A stretch of 9,508 nt of DNA, from contig CALFKA010000294.1 in assembly GCA_937880545.1 (NCBI GenBank), forward strand, positions 1 to 9,508. The letters are read 5' to 3'. Shown piece by piece: positions 6,554-9,508 of the stretch (its first letter is position 1; the number at the start of each line of letters is the position of its first letter). This DNA comes from an uncultured Clostridia bacterium. GTDB lineage: Bacteria > Bacillota > Clostridia > Peptostreptococcales > Acidaminobacteraceae. The notes under the pieces were generated by a model. The model ran no database searches, was not told the DNA's origin, and saw only the letters and a program-made list of their open reading frames with translations. Both the position numbers and the translations under genes were made by a program.

Positions 6554-8086
6554 TTGAAAAATATGCCAAAATCCAGAAGGAAAAGCCATCCTGTTTTCAT
6601 AACTCTCGTGCTGATGCTTATTCAGCTGGGAGTACTTGTCTATGCCTATATGCTTTTTTCGGAATTCACTTCATTTCTCGCTTTTGGTTGGACCTTCTTT
6701 GCCCTCATCCTCGTCGTTTTTATCATTAACAGGGAAGAAAACCCCGGCTATCAGATCGCATGGATTATTCCCATGTGTCTATTTCCTTTGTTTGGTATTC
6801 TCCTCTATATTTATGTTCAGATTCTCCCCGGCACGAGGGCAATGGCAAAAGAATACTCAAAGAGCGTCGAGAGAACGGCGCCATTTCTCGTCTTCAAACG
6901 AGATGTCCTTCGAAGGCTTCGCTCCATTGACGGACCCTTTGGCTCTCTTGCCATGTATATGGGTAAGAGAGGGCCCTATCCACTCTACCTGAGTGGAGAG
7001 AACCGATACTTCTCTTCGGGAGAAGATGCCTTTGAATCGATCTTTGAAGCGTTCGAGAAAGCGCAGGAGTTCATTTTTATTGAGTTCTTTATCATGAGTG
7101 AAGGACAATTGATGGAGCGAGCTCTGAAGATTCTTGCGGAGAAAGCTGCTAATGGAGTAGAAGTCCGTGTGCTCTATGATGGGACAACCTCTTACAGGCT
7201 TCCTGCAGGCTTTGACAAGTACTTGGAGTCCCTTGGAATTCGAGTGCAGATTTTCTCGCCTGTCATTCCACTTTTGTCAACATATCAAAACAACCGGGAT
7301 CACAGAAAGATTATCGTCATTGACGGCAAGGTCGCTTTTACAGGCGGTATCAATCTAGCTGACGAATACGTTAATATAAAAGAGCTCTTTGGACACTGGA
7401 AAGACGCTGCCATCCGTGTCGAGGGCGAGGCTGTTAACTCTTTTACCATGTTGTTTCTCCAGATGTGGAATATGCAGAGAAAAGATGACGAGGATGTACT
7501 TGTCTACTTGCGCCGCTATGAAGCTCTGCCAAAGAGTGATTCTTTTATCATTCCCTATGCAGATGCACCATATGATGGCGAGTCCATGGCGGAAAATATT
7601 TACCTCCACATTCTCTACCAAGCGCAGAAATACGTACACATCATCAGTCCCTATTTCATCCCCTCCCATGACGTTCTGACGGCGATTACCTTCGCCGCCA
7701 AGCGAGGGGTCGATGTCAAACTGATCCTGCCCAGTATTCCCGATAAAAAGATACCCTTCTTCGTCGCGAGAGGATATTATCCTCAGCTGATCCGCGCCGG
7801 CGTGAAAATCTATGAGTATACACCCGGATTTCCCCATTCAAAAGTCTTTGTAAGTGATGACAAAGTCTCCACTGTGGGCTCTGTCAATCTGGACTACCGC
7901 AGTCTCTATCTCCACTATGAGGTAGGAGCGCTTGTCTATGAAAAGGATATGGCCCTCAAAGTAGAGGCGGATATCCTTGCTACCCTGCGCGAATCACAGC
8001 GTATCTATCTCGATGATTATCGTTCATTTTCTTTGTTCTCCCGCTTGATCGGCAAAGTCATGCGCATCTTCGGCCCCCTTTTATAA
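6554..8086 (+). CDS. cls: Cardiolipin synthase (phospholipase D type)
   Basis: This membrane enzyme condenses two phosphatidylglycerol molecules to cardiolipin and glycerol. It has 510 residues, close to the usual 480-510. The N-terminus has three hydrophobic segments (about 14-34, 40-58 and 68-90), with the NPGYQIAWI and PLFGILLYI stretches characteristic of bacterial Cls. Two phospholipase D HxKxxxxD motifs are intact: His250/Lys252/Asp257 (HRKIIVID, followed by GGIN) and His428/Lys430/Asp435 (HSKVFVSD, followed by GSVNLDYRS). The start is a TTG chosen from the ribosome binding site; an ATG three codons in is the alternative. It has its own promoter. No clear terminator follows: the next promoter begins 13 bases after the stop. 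A phosphatidyltransferase with a related substrate cannot be excluded, but all features fit Cls. Confidence 0.95.
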   Translation: MKNMPKSRRKSHPVFITLVLMLIQLGVLVYAYMLFSEFTSFLAFGWTFFALILVVFIINREENPGYQIAWIIPMCLFPLFGILLYIYVQILPGTRAMAKEYSKSVERTAPFLVFKRDVLRRLRSIDGPFGSLAMYMGKRGPYPLYLSGENRYFSSGEDAFESIFEAFEKAQEFIFIEFFIMSEGQLMERALKILAEKAANGVEVRVLYDGTTSYRLPAGFDKYLESLGIRVQIFSPVIPLLSTYQNNRDHRKIIVIDGKVAFTGGINLADEYVNIKELFGHWKDAAIRVEGEAVNSFTMLFLQMWNMQRKDDEDVLVYLRRYEALPKSDSFIIPYADAPYDGESMAENIYLHILYQAQKYVHIISPYFIPSHDVLTAITFAAKRGVDVKLILPSIPDKKIPFFVARGYYPQLIRAGVKIYEYTPGFPHSKVFVSDDKVSTVGSVNLDYRSLYLHYEVGALVYEKDMALKVEADILATLRESQRIYLDDYRSFSLFSRLIGKVMRIFGPLL

Positions 8087-8099
8087 CCACCAATAGTGT

Positions 8100-8128
8100 T
8101 TGACAATCTTAAATAAATCATCTAATAT
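8100..8128 (+). promoter_or_regulatory. Promoter of the marR-degV operon
   Basis: A perfect -35 box TTGACA (8100-8105) is followed after 17 bases by TAATAT (8123-8128), four of six consensus bases, in a strongly AT-rich stretch. The leader to ATG 8167 would be about 30 bases, with AGGAGG at 8155-8160. Confidence 0.75.
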
Positions 8129-8138
8129 TTATAGTTAA
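8109..8138. promoter_or_regulatory. Candidate operator overlapping the marR -10 box
   Basis: ATAAAT (8113-8118) and ATTTAT (8127-8132) are exact inverted arms with an 8-base centre, flanked by TTAA on both sides (8109-8112 and 8135-8138, the right one offset by two bases). The palindrome spans the -10 region of a promoter driving a MarR gene, the usual place for an autoregulatory MarR operator. AT-rich sequence makes chance palindromes likely, so this is tentative. Confidence 0.4.
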
Positions 8139-8166
8139 AAGAGTTAATCAACAGAGGAGGAAGGCA

Positions 8167-8610
8167 ATGGATATTCGTGAAGATCTTCTGGAATGCTGGA
8201 TACAGTTGACAGCGCTCATCTGGAGTAATCGTATTTTAAAAGAACTTACTTATCATGAGGCAACGATCTTAAGGGAATTGAAAAAACGCAAAGGCAAACC
8301 TGTCAATGCGACAAAGCTCAGCAAAAAGAGCGGTATGAAAAAGCCACAGATGCATCGCATTCTGCGCTCCATGGAAGACCGCGGGATGATCCGCCGTGAG
8401 ATCAATCCGAAAGATCGAAGGAGTCAGGATATCTGGGTCAATCCGGTGGCGGATGAATTTTATGAAAAAGATCATGCGAGGGTGTTGGAGCTTCTCGATG
8501 TGGTTGTCAAAGAAGCCGGTGAAGAACTGGTATTACAGTTTATTGACAGTGCCACGCGTATGGCAAAAGTATATGACGAAGTACAGGAAAAAACGAGTCA
8601 GGAGGACTGA
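8167..8610 (+). CDS. MarR-family transcriptional regulator
   Basis: This is a small winged-helix regulator of 147 residues, the usual size for MarR proteins, which bind palindromes as dimers and often repress their own operon until a small ligand releases them. The N-terminal helix (about 1-25) and C-terminal helices (about 97-140) would form the dimer interface. The winged helix lies between: helix ATILRELKKR, recognition-helix region KKPQMHRILRSMEDRG (58-73), and wing RREINPKDRRSQ (76-87) with the family's D-R-R pattern. Start ATG 8167 follows a perfect AGGAGG by six bases. The stop lies one base before the DegV-family start, so the two genes form an operon. Its ligand is unknown; the DegV neighbour suggests fatty acids or acyl compounds, as known for the MarR-family regulator FabT, but no FabT-like motif was recognised here. 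Confidence 0.9.
   Translation: MDIREDLLECWIQLTALIWSNRILKELTYHEATILRELKKRKGKPVNATKLSKKSGMKKPQMHRILRSMEDRGMIRREINPKDRRSQDIWVNPVADEFYEKDHARVLELLDVVVKEAGEELVLQFIDSATRMAKVYDEVQEKTSQED
8600..8605 (+). promoter_or_regulatory. Ribosome binding site of the DegV-family gene
   Basis: AGGAGG within the last codons of the MarR gene lies six bases before ATG 8612. This fixes the start; the open frame extends upstream to 8396 but overlaps MarR coding sequence in another frame. Confidence 0.85.
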
Positions 8611-8611
8611 C

Positions 8612-9463
8612 ATGAGAATACTCACAGACAGTGCCGCAGACTTTGAGTGGGCGGAGCTGAAAGCATTAGGAATTGAATGGGTTCCCATCCGTGTCTATTT
8701 CGGCGAAGAGGAGTTTCCTCTAGAAGGAACTGATTTCAAAATTCGTTTTTTTAATGAAATGGCAGAAAATAAAATCTTTCCTCACACATCCCAACCTTCT
8801 CCGCAGGATTATCTGCCCATCTTTGAAGAGGTAAAAGCACAAGGTGAAAGCCTGCTGGCAGTCCTTATTTCCTCAGGTCTCAGCGGCACGTATCAAAGCG
8901 CGGTTCTCGCCAAGGAAATGGTCGACTATGAGCATATCTACCTCGTCGACTCCAAAAGTGCTTCTTCAGGTGAAAGGATTCTCTTGGAGGAAGCGTGCCG
9001 GATGAGAGATGAGGGAGTGGAAGCGAAGAAAATTGCTTATGAACTGGCTTTTCTTCTGAAAAGAATCAGACTTGCTGCCATTGTCGATGACTTAGAGAAC
9101 CTGCATCGCGGAGGGAGACTCTCCCGCATGCAGACAAATATTGGAAAGCTCGCCAATCTCAAACCCATTATTACTTTTGACACTCATGGAAAGATCCAGG
9201 TACAGGGTAGGTACATGGGGAGGAACCGAGCAGATGCCAACCTCTTGAAACTCATCGAAGAGGAAGGCTATGATCAGAAATATGGACTATACTTCGTCTA
9301 TGCAGAAGATCCTACCAACTGCGATTCACTTGTAGAGAAAGCCAAAGTTCGCTTCGGCGAAGAGAGTCTTGCCAATGTGACCCACTTGGGTGCAACCATC
9401 GGCGCCCACGCCGGCCCGGGAGCTTATGGCGTGTTCTATGTCTCTAAAGAAGACGAACTATAA
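8612..9463 (+). CDS. DegV-family fatty-acid-binding protein (FakB-like)
   Basis: DegV proteins bind a fatty acid; the characterised FakB members present it to the kinase FakA, which makes acyl-phosphate for phospholipid synthesis. The protein has 283 residues, the normal length, and is cytoplasmic. Family motifs are all present: N-terminal RILTDSAAD (2-10), TSQPSP (59-64), SSGLSGTYQSA (87-97) with the fatty-acid-contacting serine, HRGGRLSR (166-173) and the C-terminal GATIGAHAGPGA (260-271) with His266. It follows the MarR gene by one base and probably shares its promoter. No FakA (DAK2-domain) gene is in the window, so whether this copy is a FakB of fatty-acid uptake or another DegV type is undecided. 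The gene is complete: it ends 12 bases before the adapter. Confidence 0.95.
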   Translation: MRILTDSAADFEWAELKALGIEWVPIRVYFGEEEFPLEGTDFKIRFFNEMAENKIFPHTSQPSPQDYLPIFEEVKAQGESLLAVLISSGLSGTYQSAVLAKEMVDYEHIYLVDSKSASSGERILLEEACRMRDEGVEAKKIAYELAFLLKRIRLAAIVDDLENLHRGGRLSRMQTNIGKLANLKPIITFDTHGKIQVQGRYMGRNRADANLLKLIEEEGYDQKYGLYFVYAEDPTNCDSLVEKAKVRFGEESLANVTHLGATIGAHAGPGAYGVFYVSKEDEL

Positions 9464-9475
9464 AAAGAAGTATCC

Positions 9476-9508
9476 AGATCGGAAGAGCGTCGTGTAGGGA
9501 AAGAGTGT
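9476..9508 (-). other. Illumina Read-1 adapter, reverse complement (artefact)
   Basis: The last 33 bases begin AGATCGGAAGAGCGTCGTGT, the known reverse complement of the Illumina universal adapter, and are exactly complementary to part of the adapter at 1-47. They are not genomic. Confidence 0.98.

Noticed and set aside
7355..7837. 160-residue open frame antisense to cls
   Set aside because: It is a shadow of the coding strand, with no supporting ribosome binding site noticed and no recognisable domain.
8396..8611. N-terminal extension of the DegV-family protein
   Set aside because: It would overlap most of the MarR gene's second half in another frame. DegV homologues begin at the RILTDS strand, and AGGAGG sits correctly before ATG 8612.
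1..9508. Terminal inverted repeats suggesting a transposon or linear plasmid
   Set aside because: The repeats are exactly Illumina adapter sequence, and no transposase or replication gene is present.

Overview
The window is a contig from a bacterium that looks like a member of the Firmicutes (Bacillota), probably Clostridia or Tissierellia. Four things point there: strong GGAGG-type ribosome binding sites with occasional GTG and TTG starts, a DUF4349 lipoprotein, a polA-coaE pair with no mutM between them, and a clostridial-style Crp/Fnr regulator. The genus cannot be fixed from the sequence alone. Both ends (1-47 and 9476-9508) are untrimmed Illumina P5/Read-1 adapter in opposite orientations, so the genomic part runs from 48 to 9475.

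Layout. On the minus strand at the left, a MoxR-family AAA+ ATPase (523-1467) overlaps a DUF58-family membrane protein, whose 3' end is lost at the contig edge. A 224-base divergent intergenic region (1468-1691) separates this pair from the plus-strand genes. These start with a DUF4349 lipoprotein (1692-2630), followed by a hairpin terminator. Next come DNA polymerase I (polA), dephospho-CoA kinase (coaE) and a Crp/Fnr-type regulator, with overlapping ends (11 and 4 bases), probably one operon. A TTG-started cardiolipin synthase (6554-8086) has its own good promoter. A MarR-type regulator and a DegV-family fatty-acid-binding protein form a final two-gene operon behind a strong promoter that carries a palindromic operator candidate.

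How the parts fit. Most of the window is chromosomal housekeeping: DNA repair and Okazaki-fragment processing (PolA), the last step of CoA synthesis (CoaE), phospholipid synthesis (Cls) and fatty-acid handling (DegV). The right half has a loose membrane-lipid theme and two one-component regulators with unknown signals. I see no phage, transposon, CRISPR, toxin-antitoxin or defence genes, no RNA genes, and no convincing new system. The points most worth a second look are the adapter ends and the false protein tail they create, the candidate operators at the cls and marR promoters, the inverted repeat in the lipoprotein leader, and the regulator coupled to polA-coaE.
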